Counted from the stretch's first letter, positions 8,463 to 18,423 are shown. The stretch is 64,000 bases of DNA from an uncultured Collinsella sp. (GCA_900549085.1 URMO01000003.1:10767-74766); one strand, 5' to 3'. Numbers and translations are program-made. Notes: generated by a model not told the origin, from the sequence alone.

Positions 8463-8996
8463 ATGAACATCACCGTGTACCTGGGTGCCAACACTGGCAA
8501 TGACCCAGCATTTCTGCCTGCGGTGCAAGAGCTGGGCAACTGGATTGGCTCCAACGGGCACGCGCTGGTATACGGCGGGTCCAAATCGGGCCTGATGGGC
8601 GCGCTTGCCGATAGCGTGCTCGATGCTGGCGGACATGTGACGGGCGTTGAGCCGAGCTTTTTTATAGAGGCCGAGTTTCAGCACGACGGCATCGATGACC
8701 TCATCGTGACGAGCGATATGGCCGAGCGCAAAGCCAAGATGATTGAGCTCGGCGATGCGTTCATCGCCTTTCCCGGTGGGACGGGCACGCTCGAGGAGAT
8801 TGCCGAGGTCATGTCCGCGGTGTCGTTGGGGCACCTGAGTGCTCCGTGCATCCTGTATAACCTTGACGGTTACTACAACGACCTCAAGGCGCTGCTCGGG
8901 CACATGATTGATAAGGGGCTTTCGAGCCCGAGGCGCCAGCAAGGCATCTACTTTGCCGACGATTTGCGCGAGATTGTCTCGATTATCAACGGATAA
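8463..8996 (+). CDS. LOG family (TIGR00730) nucleotide 5'-monophosphate phosphoribohydrolase
   Basis: 177-residue Rossmann-like protein of the LONELY GUY family. It shows YGGSKSGLMGALADSVL near the N-terminus and the family signature PGGTGTLEEIAEV. The middle segment MAERKAKMIELGDAFIAF matches the usual MxxRK element. Known members hydrolyse nucleoside 5'-monophosphates, including cytokinin precursors in plants; the bacterial substrate is often uncertain. The start has GGGGGA 7 bases upstream and follows the channel gene by 36 bases, so the two may be co-transcribed. Confidence 0.9.
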   Translation: MNITVYLGANTGNDPAFLPAVQELGNWIGSNGHALVYGGSKSGLMGALADSVLDAGGHVTGVEPSFFIEAEFQHDGIDDLIVTSDMAERKAKMIELGDAFIAFPGGTGTLEEIAEVMSAVSLGHLSAPCILYNLDGYYNDLKALLGHMIDKGLSSPRRQQGIYFADDLREIVSIING

Positions 8997-9121
8997 GTCT
9001 TGAGCCTGCCCCACTATGACTCCCAATGGTGCCGTTTGTGGCGCAGATGGTTGGCTTGTCTGGGCAACGCTCGCTCTACAATAAAACATAACTATGTCGA
9101 CTTTGACCGCGGGAGGACCCG

Positions 9122-10426
9122 ATGGACAACCTTGCCAAACCCACAAACCGCGTGCTGTTTTTAGTTAGCGTTGCCGTGACCGGTGCGTTCGCAGGTGCCG
9201 CGGTCTGGCTGTTCTTTTTTGCGATGGAGCACGGTATCGACTATCTGTGGACCGAGATCCCCCACATGCTGGGCGCGGCGTCGCCCGAACTCGCCAGCGG
9301 CCCGTTCGGTTTTCTGCCGTATCCGTTTTTCGTCTGCCTGCTGGGCGGCCTGCTGATCGGCCTGTACGAAAAGCTTACGGGCACCAAGACCGACGACCTC
9401 AACCAGGTGATGGCTAAGGTTAAGCAAGACGGGCGCTACCCGTACGACAACCTGGGCAAGCTTTCGCTCGCGGCATTGCTGCCGCTGCTGTTTGGCGGAA
9501 GTATTGGACCGGAGGCCGGCCTGACCGGCGTTATCGCGGGTCTGTGCAGCTGGGTCGGCGACCGCATGCGCCGCTTTGGCGCCGAGTTCAGGGAGCTCAC
9601 GCTGTTGGGCACCCAGGCCGCGCTGACGGCGCTCTTTACCGCGCCCGTCTTTGGCTTTGTGGCGCCGCTCGCCGGTAGCGCCGACGGCCAGGGCGAAGAC
9701 GCCGGCGATGGGTCCGCGTCCGGCGAGATCACCATCAAACTGCCCAAGGCACAGAAGACTGTGGTCTACGGTATTGCGATTGCCGGCGGCCTGGGCACCT
9801 ATCTGCTGCTCGGCCAGGTTATGGGCGGCGGCATGGGCATGCCCAGGTTCGAGGCCGCCGAGGTGGGCAACCTGGAGCTTGCCTGGCTCATCCCGCTGGC
9901 GTTGGTTGGCACCGTTTGCGGCTGGCTGTACTTTGTCTCGGAGCACGCGAGCGAGGCGCTGTCCCATGCAATAGGGGAGCGTCCTGTCGTCAAGGCCATG
10001 CTGGCCGGTCTGGCGCTCGCCATCTGCGGCACGGTCTTGCCCTACACCATGTTTGCCGGCGAGACCCAGGCCGATGTACTTATGGAGACCTACCTCACCA
10101 TTCCTGCCGGCGTGCTTATCGCGACCGGTCTTGTTAAGGCCATGCTGACGCCCGCCCTCATCAGCCTTGGCTGGCGCGGCGGCCACTTCTTCCCGGTTAT
10201 CTTCTCGGGCGTAAGCCTGGGCTATGGCCTTGCCATCCTCACCGGCGCAGATCCGGTCTTTTGCGTCGCCGTCTGCACGGCATCGACGATGGGCGCCGTC
10301 ATGCGCCAGCCCGTCATGGTCGTGGGCCTGCTGCTCATGTGCTTCCCGCTCAAGGGCATCGTCTGCATGATCATTGCCGCAGCCATCGCCGCCGGCATTC
10401 CGCTGCCCAAGCCGCTGCGCAAGTAG
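9122..10426 (+). CDS. ClC-type chloride channel/transporter
   Basis: 434-residue polytopic membrane protein. ClC signatures are FGGSIGPEAGLTGVIA (GxxxGPE, normally GREGP), WRGGHFFPVIFSGVSLGYG (GGxFxP-type) and a final helix pair. Both conserved anion-path regions are present. It lacks C-terminal CBS domains, as is common in bacteria. Whether it is a channel or a Cl-/H+ or F-/H+ exchanger is not clear; the gating glutamate position reads GPEAG. The start has GGGAGG 5 bases upstream. Confidence 0.85.
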   Translation: MDNLAKPTNRVLFLVSVAVTGAFAGAAVWLFFFAMEHGIDYLWTEIPHMLGAASPELASGPFGFLPYPFFVCLLGGLLIGLYEKLTGTKTDDLNQVMAKVKQDGRYPYDNLGKLSLAALLPLLFGGSIGPEAGLTGVIAGLCSWVGDRMRRFGAEFRELTLLGTQAALTALFTAPVFGFVAPLAGSADGQGEDAGDGSASGEITIKLPKAQKTVVYGIAIAGGLGTYLLLGQVMGGGMGMPRFEAAEVGNLELAWLIPLALVGTVCGWLYFVSEHASEALSHAIGERPVVKAMLAGLALAICGTVLPYTMFAGETQADVLMETYLTIPAGVLIATGLVKAMLTPALISLGWRGGHFFPVIFSGVSLGYGLAILTGADPVFCVAVCTASTMGAVMRQPVMVVGLLLMCFPLKGIVCMIIAAAIAAGIPLPKPLRK

Positions 10427-10520
10427 CACGGCAGCGCGCGGTCAGTACAAACATCTCAAGTCCGGTGCGGGCGCTGTGTCACGGATTTGCGGGTGGACTG
10501 GATTTCGTTCGGTATCGGCG

Positions 10521-11396
10521 CTACTTCCAAATTGCAAGCGCGGCGGTGCCCAGTACGATGAGGACGAGACCGATGGCGCTGCGGCGGGAGAGTTTTTCGT
10601 TGAATGCCAGGTGCGCAAATAGCACCGATACGACAATCGATAGTTTGTCGATCTGCACCACGACACTCACCTGGCCTGCAGCGATGGCATAGTAATAGAG
10701 CAGCCACGATGCTCCAGTCGCGATGCCCGATGTTGCGAGAAATGTGAGTTCGCGCCGGTCAACGTGCGCGACCTGCTCCAGTTTTCCCTTGGCTGCCACG
10801 ATTGCCCATGCCATAACCAGTACCACGCAGGTGCGGATTGCCGTGGCCAGGTTTGACTCAACGCCTTCGATGCCGATCTTGGCGAGGACGGAGGTGAGTG
10901 CCGCGAACACGGCGGCGCCGAGGGCGTAAGCGAGCCAGGTTCGGTCTTGCTGCTGCTCGGGTTCGGCGGACTGCTTCTTCTCGATCATTAAAAACGTGCC
11001 GAGGGTGATGACAGCGGTTCCCACGAGCTTAACCGCAAGGTTGCTCGTCTCGTCAAAAAGCGCGATGGCGACCAGCGCGGCGAGCACGGCGCTCATCTTG
11101 TCGACCGGTACGACCTTATTGACATTTCCGATGCTCAACGCCTTAAAGTAACAGATCCACGAAGCACCGGTAGCGAGTCCCGAGAGGACGAGAAAGAGCC
11201 AGGATCTGGGTTCGATGCTGCCAATGGTTCCAATGGATCCAGAAATGCCCGCCATTGCCCAGGCGAAAACGAGCACCACGCAGGTGCGAATGGCCGTCGC
11301 GACATCGGAGTCGGTCTGCTTGATGCCGCATTTGGCCAAGATGGATGTGATGCCGGCAAAGAATGCTGACGCAAATGCTGCGACAACCCACGACAC
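10521..11396 (-). CDS. EamA/DMT family transporter
   Basis: 291 residues with about ten hydrophobic helices arranged as two homologous EamA halves. Both halves carry the same elements (ITSILAKCGIKQTDSDVATA versus LTSVLAKIGIEGVESNLATA; GLATGASWICYFKALSIGNV versus GIATGASWLLYYYAIAAGQV). Such inner-membrane carriers move metabolites or drugs; the substrate is unknown. The start codon is GTG with AAGGAGG 10 bases upstream. Confidence 0.88.
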   Translation of the reverse strand: MSWVVAAFASAFFAGITSILAKCGIKQTDSDVATAIRTCVVLVFAWAMAGISGSIGTIGSIEPRSWLFLVLSGLATGASWICYFKALSIGNVNKVVPVDKMSAVLAALVAIALFDETSNLAVKLVGTAVITLGTFLMIEKKQSAEPEQQQDRTWLAYALGAAVFAALTSVLAKIGIEGVESNLATAIRTCVVLVMAWAIVAAKGKLEQVAHVDRRELTFLATSGIATGASWLLYYYAIAAGQVSVVVQIDKLSIVVSVLFAHLAFNEKLSRRSAIGLVLIVLGTAALAIWK

Positions 11397-11847
11397 GGGT
11401 GCGGTGCCTCCTTGGATAATGGGTTTATCCTGCGAGTTTTATGGACATGAGGATACCGCCCCACCATGAAGGTTTGATATGGCCGCGGCGAGACGGGGGT
11501 TATGTTCCGGGGAGCCATTTGGTGAAGGCTCGAATTGAAGGTGAGTGTTTTTCCGAGAAGTGAACGAGTAAATATGGACCCCTGGAGCATGCACACTTTT
11601 TTCGAATAAAACCGCAGGATTCCTAGGCAAAAACCGCAGGAATTAAGCCCATAAAAATGTCGATGATACGGGGTGCTGATTTTACTCGTTCACTTCTCGG
11701 AAAAACATTCACCCTCGATATGCCGTCGGCTTCTCTTTGGTTGCCAAGATTTAAACGGCATGCCGTGAAGGGCGGTAGCGACGTTGTTGCTGCTTCGTCT
11801 TATCTAGTAAATGAGGTGGCGTGCAGCCCAAGCCCTTTGGCTGTCGA
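11397..11847. other. Gene-poor interval with MITE-like inverted repeat
   Basis: The 451 bases between the EamA gene and the ABC permease contain no convincing gene. The central part is the inverted-repeat element at 11531-11720, described separately; short open frames here derive from its arms. Confidence 0.6.
11531..11720. repeat. MITE-like element with long inverted termini
   Basis: The left arm (11531-11572) and right arm (11681-11720) are inverted copies; 27 bases match exactly (11546-11572 with 11681-11707), and the outer parts match imperfectly. The 108-base core is AT-richer and holds a direct repeat AAACCGCAGGA (about 11608 and 11631). No protein is encoded. Either a non-autonomous mobile element or a large structured RNA/terminator. 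Confidence 0.7.
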
Positions 11848-12546
11848 TTACAGGTCGCGCGCTCGATAGACCTTGGTGCTGACAGCGCAGCTGATTGCAC
11901 ATAGCGCGAGGGCCAGTACGGCAATTCCTGCGCACAGACCGCCAAGGACGGCAGGATCGGGATTCGCTCCGGCAATCGACATGAGCCAGTTGCTGATGGG
12001 GTTGGAGGAGCTCAGCGTGGCCATGGCAAGGCATCCGAGCATGGCAAACAGGCCAACGGATAGGCGCAGCGCCTCCATGTGTCCAAATCGAAAGAACAGC
12101 GGCTGTGCCAAAAACACCATCATGAGGGAGATGAGCATCGATGCTGCCGAGGCGATTGCGATTTCAAAGACCGTCTGTCCCGTCGAAGGAATGCCCGCGC
12201 CATTGAAGAGCGGGATGGAGGCGATGCTCAAAAGCGTAGCTGCACATGCCATGAGGGCGGAGAAGACAATAACGCTCAGGTAGCGTGCGCGGATGATGTC
12301 TTTGCGCGAGAAGGGCAGCGTTGCCCGGTAGCGCTCCCAACCGTTTTGATTGTCGAAACCGGCCAGTGAGTTCATGACTATGATGGGCGACATGGCACTG
12401 ACGGCGCAGGCGCCGGCGCTCATACCGGAATCGCCATCCGACGCGTTGACGAGCGTCAGCACAACGAAGATGAACAAGCCGACGCCCGCAATGCTCGGGA
12501 TGAGCGTGCGAACGATGGCGAGTTCGGACATAAAGGCGCGTTTCAT
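11848..12546 (-). CDS. ABC-2 type transporter permease
   Basis: 232-residue membrane protein with about six predicted helices. The segment NGWERYRATLPFSRKDIIRARYLSV is characteristic of ABC-2 permeases of YtrB/YtrF-like systems (shown here only as a family hallmark: a TLPxSR-type loop). Its ATG overlaps the stop codon of the ATPase gene (ATGA at 12543-12546), indicating translational coupling. Likely pairs with the adjacent ATPase as an exporter of unknown substrate, possibly cell-envelope related. Confidence 0.85.
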   Translation of the reverse strand: MKRAFMSELAIVRTLIPSIAGVGLFIFVVLTLVNASDGDSGMSAGACAVSAMSPIIVMNSLAGFDNQNGWERYRATLPFSRKDIIRARYLSVIVFSALMACAATLLSIASIPLFNGAGIPSTGQTVFEIAIASAASMLISLMMVFLAQPLFFRFGHMEALRLSVGLFAMLGCLAMATLSSSNPISNWLMSIAGANPDPAVLGGLCAGIAVLALALCAISCAVSTKVYRARDL

Positions 12547-13424
12547 TTCGAAGCCCCTTTCAGTATGAGGCGCAGATAGTCATCAATGGTTGCCCGATCG
12601 CAGGGAATCTCGGGGAAGGCCTCGAGCGTTTCGCGACGGTTGGGTACGAGTACGTCCACGCTGTAGGCGTGGTGGGCGGCACGGGCGCCTTCGACGCAAG
12701 CCATAAGCTCGGCAGCCTGCGATTGGGTGCAGTGGGCGATGCCAGCGCGGTCGGTAATATCCTCACGCGGCAGGTCAAAAATAATCGAGCCATTATCGAT
12801 GCAGATGACGCGATCAGCGGTGCGATCGAGGTCGGACGTAATGTGACTCGAGAGCAGCACGCTGCGCTGACCGTCGGAAACAAAGGCAAGCAGCTCATCA
12901 AGCAGTTCCTCGCGTGCCATGGGATCGAGGCCCGCGGTGGCTTCGTCCAAAACGAGCAGCTTGGCCTTGTGGCTGAGCGCACAGGCAAGCTGAAGTTTCA
13001 TGCCCATGCCGCGGGAGAGGTCCTTGACCTTTGTCTTGGGATCGAGGCCAAATCGGTTGATGAATCCGGCGAACGTTTCGCGGGCCCACGTGGGGTACGC
13101 TGGGCCTACGAGCGACTCGATCTGGCCCACCTTGAGCGTGGAGGGGAAGGGGCACGTGTCCAGGACAAGACCGACGCGGGAGCGTAGATGGCGTTGCGAC
13201 TCATCGGGCGCGTCGGCGCCACAGCGCTGCCCAAACAGGTGCACTTCGCCGGCATCGAGCTTTATAAGCCCGAGAGCAGCTCGAATCGTCGTTGTTTTGC
13301 CAGCACCGTTGGCACCAACAAAGCCGATGATCTGGCCAGGCTCCACGGCAAGCGTGACGTCGCGCAGCGAAAAGCGGTCGCTTACAGCGTGTGAGATGCC
13401 TTTGAGTTCAAGCAAGTTTTGCAT
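12543..13424 (-). CDS. ABC transporter ATP-binding protein
   Basis: 293-residue ATPase. Walker A GANGAGKTT, signature region LSRGMGMKLQLACAL (LSxGM variant common in ABC-2 systems), Walker B LLVLDEATAGLDP, and H-loop SSHI. The C-terminal about 80 residues form the extra domain seen in drug/envelope export ATPases. AGAAAGG lies upstream of the ATG. It is the middle gene of the operon regulator-ATPase-permease, and its stop codon overlaps the permease start. Confidence 0.92.
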   Translation of the reverse strand: MQNLLELKGISHAVSDRFSLRDVTLAVEPGQIIGFVGANGAGKTTTIRAALGLIKLDAGEVHLFGQRCGADAPDESQRHLRSRVGLVLDTCPFPSTLKVGQIESLVGPAYPTWARETFAGFINRFGLDPKTKVKDLSRGMGMKLQLACALSHKAKLLVLDEATAGLDPMAREELLDELLAFVSDGQRSVLLSSHITSDLDRTADRVICIDNGSIIFDLPREDITDRAGIAHCTQSQAAELMACVEGARAAHHAYSVDVLVPNRRETLEAFPEIPCDRATIDDYLRLILKGASK

Positions 13425-13447
13425 GGTATAGCCTTTCTTGCAGATGG

Positions 13448-13828
13448 CTACTGCATGGTTTCGGGGGCTACCAGGTCGAGCATCTCGTGCAGTTTGTCGC
13501 GCGTGACGCCCAGGGTTTCGGCTTGGCTCGCCGCTTTCGCAAGCAGCTCTTCGATATGGCAGAGCTGGTTTTCGCGCAAGAGTTCTTGGTTGCCCTCGGC
13601 GACAAAGCAGCCCTTGCCCTGCACGGTGCAGATAAAACCGAGTTGCTCCAGGTCGGCGTAGGCGCGCTTGGTGGTGATGACGCTCACGCCCAGGTCGCTC
13701 GCGAGCGCACGGATGCTGGGGAGTTTGGCTCCCGCAGCGAGCGTGCCCGAAAGGATCCGAGCTTTGACCTGCGAGGCTATTTGCTCGTAGATGGGCTTAT
13801 CGCTCGAATTGGATAGGATGATGTCCAC
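13448..13828 (-). CDS. GntR family regulator, YtrA type
   Basis: 126 residues: a GntR winged helix (PIYEQIASQVKARILSGTL, LPSIRALASDLGVS, TTKRAYADLEQLGF) plus a short C-terminal helical dimerisation tail. This short form is typical of YtrA regulators, which sit first in ABC transporter operons and repress them. The operon order here fits that role. A candidate operator lies just upstream. Confidence 0.9.
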   Translation of the reverse strand: MDIILSNSSDKPIYEQIASQVKARILSGTLAAGAKLPSIRALASDLGVSVITTKRAYADLEQLGFICTVQGKGCFVAEGNQELLRENQLCHIEELLAKAASQAETLGVTRDKLHEMLDLVAPETMQ

Positions 13829-13854
13829 AGCGGCTCCTTAGCTGTTGGGCTACA

Positions 13855-13890
13855 CGTGTATATAACCGGTAAGCACAGTATATATACACT
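13855..13890 (-). promoter_or_regulatory. Candidate operator/promoter of the GntR-ABC operon
   Basis: Inverted pair GTGTATATAAC (13855-13865) and GTATATATACACT (13878-13890), AT-rich within GC-rich surroundings, 27-62 bases upstream of the GntR start. It resembles YtrA-type operators, which are TATA-rich palindromes. On the minus strand the TATATA stretch could also serve as the -10 region. Confidence 0.5.
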
Positions 13891-13954
13891 ATGCACAGTT
13901 ATGCAAGAGGTAAATAGGGAATAGCCCATCGGTGCCGCGCTTGCTCCAAAACAA

Positions 13955-14249
13955 TCTCAATCTGTAACACCTGGGTCCGTTTTTGGTCGCTAGCTGTTAC
14001 AGATTGAGATGTTATTTGCCCGCCTGCCTATTTGTCTCAATCTGTAACAGTAGGAGTCGATTTGCGCGGCTAGATGTTACAGAACGAGACATTGGCTGCC
14101 TGCCTTTCCGTTTATCTCGATTTGTAACAGCTAGACCCAATTTGGGTGGTCAGGTGTTAGAGATTGAGATTGTGTCGGCGGGCAAGTTTGTTTGTCTCAA
14201 CCTGTAACACCTGGGTCCGTTTTTGGTCTCCTGCTGTTACAGATTGAGA
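13955..14249. repeat. Array of eight alternating inverted 15-bp repeats, 40-bp spacing
   Basis: Four 55-base hairpin units start at 13955, 14035, 14115 and 14195, exactly 80 bases apart. Each has left arm TCTCAATCTGTAACA (or near variant) and right arm TGTTACAGATTGAGA exactly 40 bases further on, so the 15-mer occurs eight times in alternating orientation with 25-base spacers. Unit 3 has variant arms (left TCTCGATTTGTAACA, right TGTTAGAGATTGAGA); unit 2's right arm is TGTTACAGAACGAGA. The loops of units 1 and 4 share CCTGGGTCCGTTTTTGGTC; the inter-unit spacers also resemble one another. No gene is present. Confidence 0.95.
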
Positions 14250-14394
14250 CAGTCTGCTGCAGAATACTTCCGATAACTAGCCGTTCACGTTCTGACTGAT
14301 GAATTTGTCCTGATAGGTGCCCTAGAGCGGGATTTCGCGGCTACAATAGTGCGGTTACAACGACGTTATGCACTCAATGCAAGAAAGGATCCGC

Positions 14395-15990
<1,596 letters not shown>

Positions 15991-16090
15991 CGCATCGGCG
16001 CGGTGACCCTGCGGGGCTGCCGCGCCATTTACTTGCCTGATGCCGTGTGAGCGGCTATCATACCCACCGTCGTCTCAAGACCGGGGCGTC

Positions 16091-16119
16091 CGAGCAGTTC
16101 GGGTCCGATATCCTGCTCG
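16091..16119 (+). promoter_or_regulatory. Hairpin in the leader of the VUT transporter gene
   Basis: CGAGCAG (16091-16097) pairs with CTGCTCG (16113-16119), with an inner CGG/CCG pairing. It is followed by an A-rich stretch leading into AAAGGAG. The arrangement (hairpin, then A-rich tail into the ribosome site, upstream of a putative queuosine-precursor transporter) resembles a small translational riboswitch, but I could not fit it to a preQ1 consensus. Confidence 0.35.
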
Positions 16120-16146
16120 TTAAACCTAAAACCAAAGGAGTACATA

Positions 16147-16869
16147 ATGATCAAGAAGGTCATGGAGGACTACAAGGTCCTGTTGCGGAGCATTCCCGCG
16201 GCAACGGTTTCGCTGTTTTTCGTGAGTGTCATCATGATGAACCTGCTGGCCAACAAAGAGCTCATCAGCCTGCCGTATCTGGCACTCGATTGCGGCTTTG
16301 TGGTGAGCTGGGTTTCGTTTTTGTGCCAGGACATGATCTGCAAACGCTTTGGCGCCAAGGCATCCATCAAAATCTCTATCCTCGCGCTGCTGGTCAACCT
16401 GGCCGTGAGCCTGTGCTTTTGGGCATGCTCGCTCACGCCCGGTATGTGGGGCGCCTACTACGACACGGGCATGATCGAGGTTAACACTGCCCTTAACGCT
16501 ACCATCGGTGGCACCTGGTACGTGGTGCTGGGCTCTTCGCTGGCAATGCTCGTCTCTGCCGTGGTTAACTCCACGCTCAACCAGTCGCTCGGCCGCATGC
16601 TCAAAAAGAATAATTTTGCGAGCTTCGCCTTCCGCTCCTATGTGTCCACGGGTGTTGGCCAGTTTATCGACAACCTGGTCTTTGCCATTGTGGTGAGCCA
16701 CACGTTCTTTGGTTGGACCTGGGTGCAGGTCCTTATGTGCTCGCTGACCGGCGCTGTCGCCGAGCTGCTGTGCGAGGTCTTCCTGAGCCCCGTGGGCTAC
16801 AAGGTCGTGCGCGGCTGGGAGCGCGAGAATGTGGGTTCCGAGTACCTCGAGCGCCACGCAACCGCCTAA
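16147..16869 (+). CDS. VUT family transporter (YhhQ-like, putative queuosine precursor importer)
   Basis: 240 residues with about six transmembrane helices. VUT/DUF165 family signs include VVSWVSFLCQDMICKRFGAK, STGVGQFIDNLVFAIVV and a C-terminal VAELLCEVFLSPVGYKVVRG. E. coli YhhQ imports the queuosine precursors preQ0 and preQ1; the same role is inferred here by family. AAAGGAG lies upstream of the ATG. The SDR gene follows by 9 bases, so the two are probably one operon. Confidence 0.82.
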   Translation: MIKKVMEDYKVLLRSIPAATVSLFFVSVIMMNLLANKELISLPYLALDCGFVVSWVSFLCQDMICKRFGAKASIKISILALLVNLAVSLCFWACSLTPGMWGAYYDTGMIEVNTALNATIGGTWYVVLGSSLAMLVSAVVNSTLNQSLGRMLKKNNFASFAFRSYVSTGVGQFIDNLVFAIVVSHTFFGWTWVQVLMCSLTGAVAELLCEVFLSPVGYKVVRGWERENVGSEYLERHATA

Positions 16870-16878
16870 GGAGCAAGT

Positions 16879-17559
16879 ATGCGGGTTTTGATCACGGGCG
16901 CTTCGGGCGGTATCGGAGCCGCGTGCGTGCAGCGCTTTTTGGACGAGGGCCACGAGGTCGTGGGCTTTGATCTGCTGCCGGCGGCGATCGAACACGAGCG
17001 CTACCGCCATCTGATCGTTGATGTACGCGAGCCGGACTCGTTTCCAGGCGATCTTGAACCCCAGGTAATCGTGAACGTTGCCGGTACGCAGGATTCGGCC
17101 GACGATATTGCTGCCAACCTGCGTGGCACCATCAACGTGACCGAGCACTACGCCTTTGTGGGGGAGGGGCTTGCCGCCAAGCCTGCGCCGGCTATCAAAT
17201 CCGTGGTCAATGTGGGGTCGGCGAGCGGACATACGGGATCGGAGTTTCCCGCCTATGCTGCCAGCAAGGGCGGCGTTATCGCCTACACCAAGAACCTTGC
17301 AAACCGCCTGGCACCGCAGGCCATCGCCAACAGTGTGGACCCGGGCGGCGTTATCACGCCGCTCAACCGTTGCGTGATGGAAGACGAACACCTGTGGAAC
17401 CAGATTATGGAGCTCACGCCGCTTAAACGCTGGGCCACCGCCCAAGAGATCGCCGAGTGGATCTACTTTGTGGGCGTGACCAACCGGTTTATGACCGGGC
17501 AGAGCCTGCTGATCGATGGCGGCGAGGCCGGCCGCACACAATTTATTTGGCCCGAATAG
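16879..17559 (+). CDS. Short-chain dehydrogenase/reductase
   Basis: 226 residues with a Rossmann dinucleotide motif TGASGGIGAACVQRF, then NVAGTQ, catalytic Ser in NVGSASG, and the active-site YAASKGG (Tyr and Lys). The C-terminal MTGQSLLIDGGE is the usual SDR ending. It is somewhat shorter than classical SDRs because the central helices are trimmed. NAD(P)-dependent oxidoreductase; the substrate is unknown. The ATG has AAGGAG 6 bases upstream. Located directly after the VUT gene. Confidence 0.88.
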   Translation: MRVLITGASGGIGAACVQRFLDEGHEVVGFDLLPAAIEHERYRHLIVDVREPDSFPGDLEPQVIVNVAGTQDSADDIAANLRGTINVTEHYAFVGEGLAAKPAPAIKSVVNVGSASGHTGSEFPAYAASKGGVIAYTKNLANRLAPQAIANSVDPGGVITPLNRCVMEDEHLWNQIMELTPLKRWATAQEIAEWIYFVGVTNRFMTGQSLLIDGGEAGRTQFIWPE

Positions 17560-17560
17560 G

Positions 17561-17598
17561 AAACGCGCCCGATGGAAAGCCGTCGGGCGCGTTTTTGA
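17561..17598. terminator. Bidirectional intrinsic terminator
   Basis: Stem AAACGCGCCCGA (17561-17572) with TCGGGCGCGTTT (17583-17594), a 10-base loop, and a T-run on the plus strand. It separates the SDR gene from the convergent ung gene. Confidence 0.85.
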
Positions 17599-17609
17599 TG
17601 TATCGATTT

Positions 17610-18335
17610 TTAGCTGAGGCAAGTCCAGTTGACGGGGGTCGAGCCGTGCTGTTCGAGTAGCCGATTGGCAGCGGAGAAGGGGCGCGACCCCATAAAAGCG
17701 TGGAGTTCTGCCGTGGCACGGTTGGCCGAAAGCGGCGAGGGGTGCGTAGAGGCCAGGCAGAACTTGCCGGTTGCCTTGCCCGCGCCGATTGCGGCGAGCT
17801 TGCCTTCGACCATCTGCTGGGCAAAGCGGCCCCATGCCAAAAAGACGACCGGCTGGGGCAGCTGGCAGCAGCGTTCGATAACGTAGTCGGTGAGCGTGCT
17901 CCAGCCCAGCTTGGCGTGCGAGTTCGCGGCATGCTCGCGCACGGTGAGCGTAGTGTTGAGGAGCAGGACGCCCTGTTGTGCCCATGGGGTTAGGTCTCCC
18001 GTGGCGGGAATGGGGCAGCCCAGATCGGCTTTGAGCTCCTTATAGATGTTGCGCAGGCTCGGCGGCAACTTGGTTTGCGTCGCGGGGACCGAGAACGACA
18101 GCCCCATTGCCTGGTTGGGTCCGTGATAGGGGTCTTGACCCAAGATGACAACCTTGACCTGGTCGGCCGGCGTGTAGGCGAGGGCATTGAGGATGTCGTC
18201 TTGTGCCGGGTAGATGGTTTGCTCGGCACGCAAAAGGGCGATGCGCTCGAGCAGCTGGTTCGTAGTGTCACGTACCGGCTGCGGCGCATCGCCCAACCAA
18301 GTTGCTATGTTGCGGTCGCGGGTCGCGGCGTCCAT
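17610..18335 (-). CDS. ung: Uracil-DNA glycosylase
   Basis: Removes uracil from DNA in base-excision repair. 241 residues with the water-activating motif GQDPYHGPNQAMGLSFSVP (catalytic Asp), LLLNTTLTVREHAANSH, FLAWGRFAQ, and the HPSPLSANR minor-groove loop (catalytic His). All family-1 UNG motifs are intact. The ATG at 18335 has AAAGGAG 4 bases upstream. Confidence 0.96.
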   Translation of the reverse strand: MDAATRDRNIATWLGDAPQPVRDTTNQLLERIALLRAEQTIYPAQDDILNALAYTPADQVKVVILGQDPYHGPNQAMGLSFSVPATQTKLPPSLRNIYKELKADLGCPIPATGDLTPWAQQGVLLLNTTLTVREHAANSHAKLGWSTLTDYVIERCCQLPQPVVFLAWGRFAQQMVEGKLAAIGAGKATGKFCLASTHPSPLSANRATAELHAFMGSRPFSAANRLLEQHGSTPVNWTCLS

Positions 18336-18374
18336 GGGGCTCCTTTACGTCAGATGCTCTGTTGACATCTATTG

Positions 18375-18397
18375 TAAAGGCGCACCGGTTGCCTTTA
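18375..18397 (-). terminator. Weak hairpin downstream of EamA gene
   Basis: TAAAGGC (18375-18381) pairs with GCCTTTA (18391-18397) across a 9-base loop, just downstream of the minus-strand EamA gene and upstream of ung. Short stem, so only tentative. Confidence 0.3.
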
Positions 18398-18423
18398 TGC
18401 CACGGCTGTATGAGGAGTGGGGT

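Larger units (their letters stand above)
13829..14394. other. Intergenic region between divergent GntR operon and prfC
   Basis: 566 bases without a gene. It holds the GntR operator candidate (13855-13890), the alternating repeat array (13955-14249) and the prfC leader. A TACAAT box at 14342-14347 is a plausible -10 for prfC; no clear -35 is seen. Confidence 0.6.

Noticed and set aside
9161..10429. Long antisense frame of 422 codons over the ClC gene
   Set aside because: Low-complexity, charged protein from the reverse of GC-rich codons; no ribosome site and no family motif. Similar antisense frames at 25887-27362, 29935-31176, 55423-56427 and 61410-63038 were rejected likewise.
13955..14249. 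CRISPR array
   Set aside because: Repeats are 15 bases, alternate in orientation, and spacers resemble each other; no cas genes are near.
16030..16146. preQ1 riboswitch before the VUT gene
   Set aside because: A hairpin exists but neither class I nor II consensus could be matched, so only a candidate leader structure is reported.
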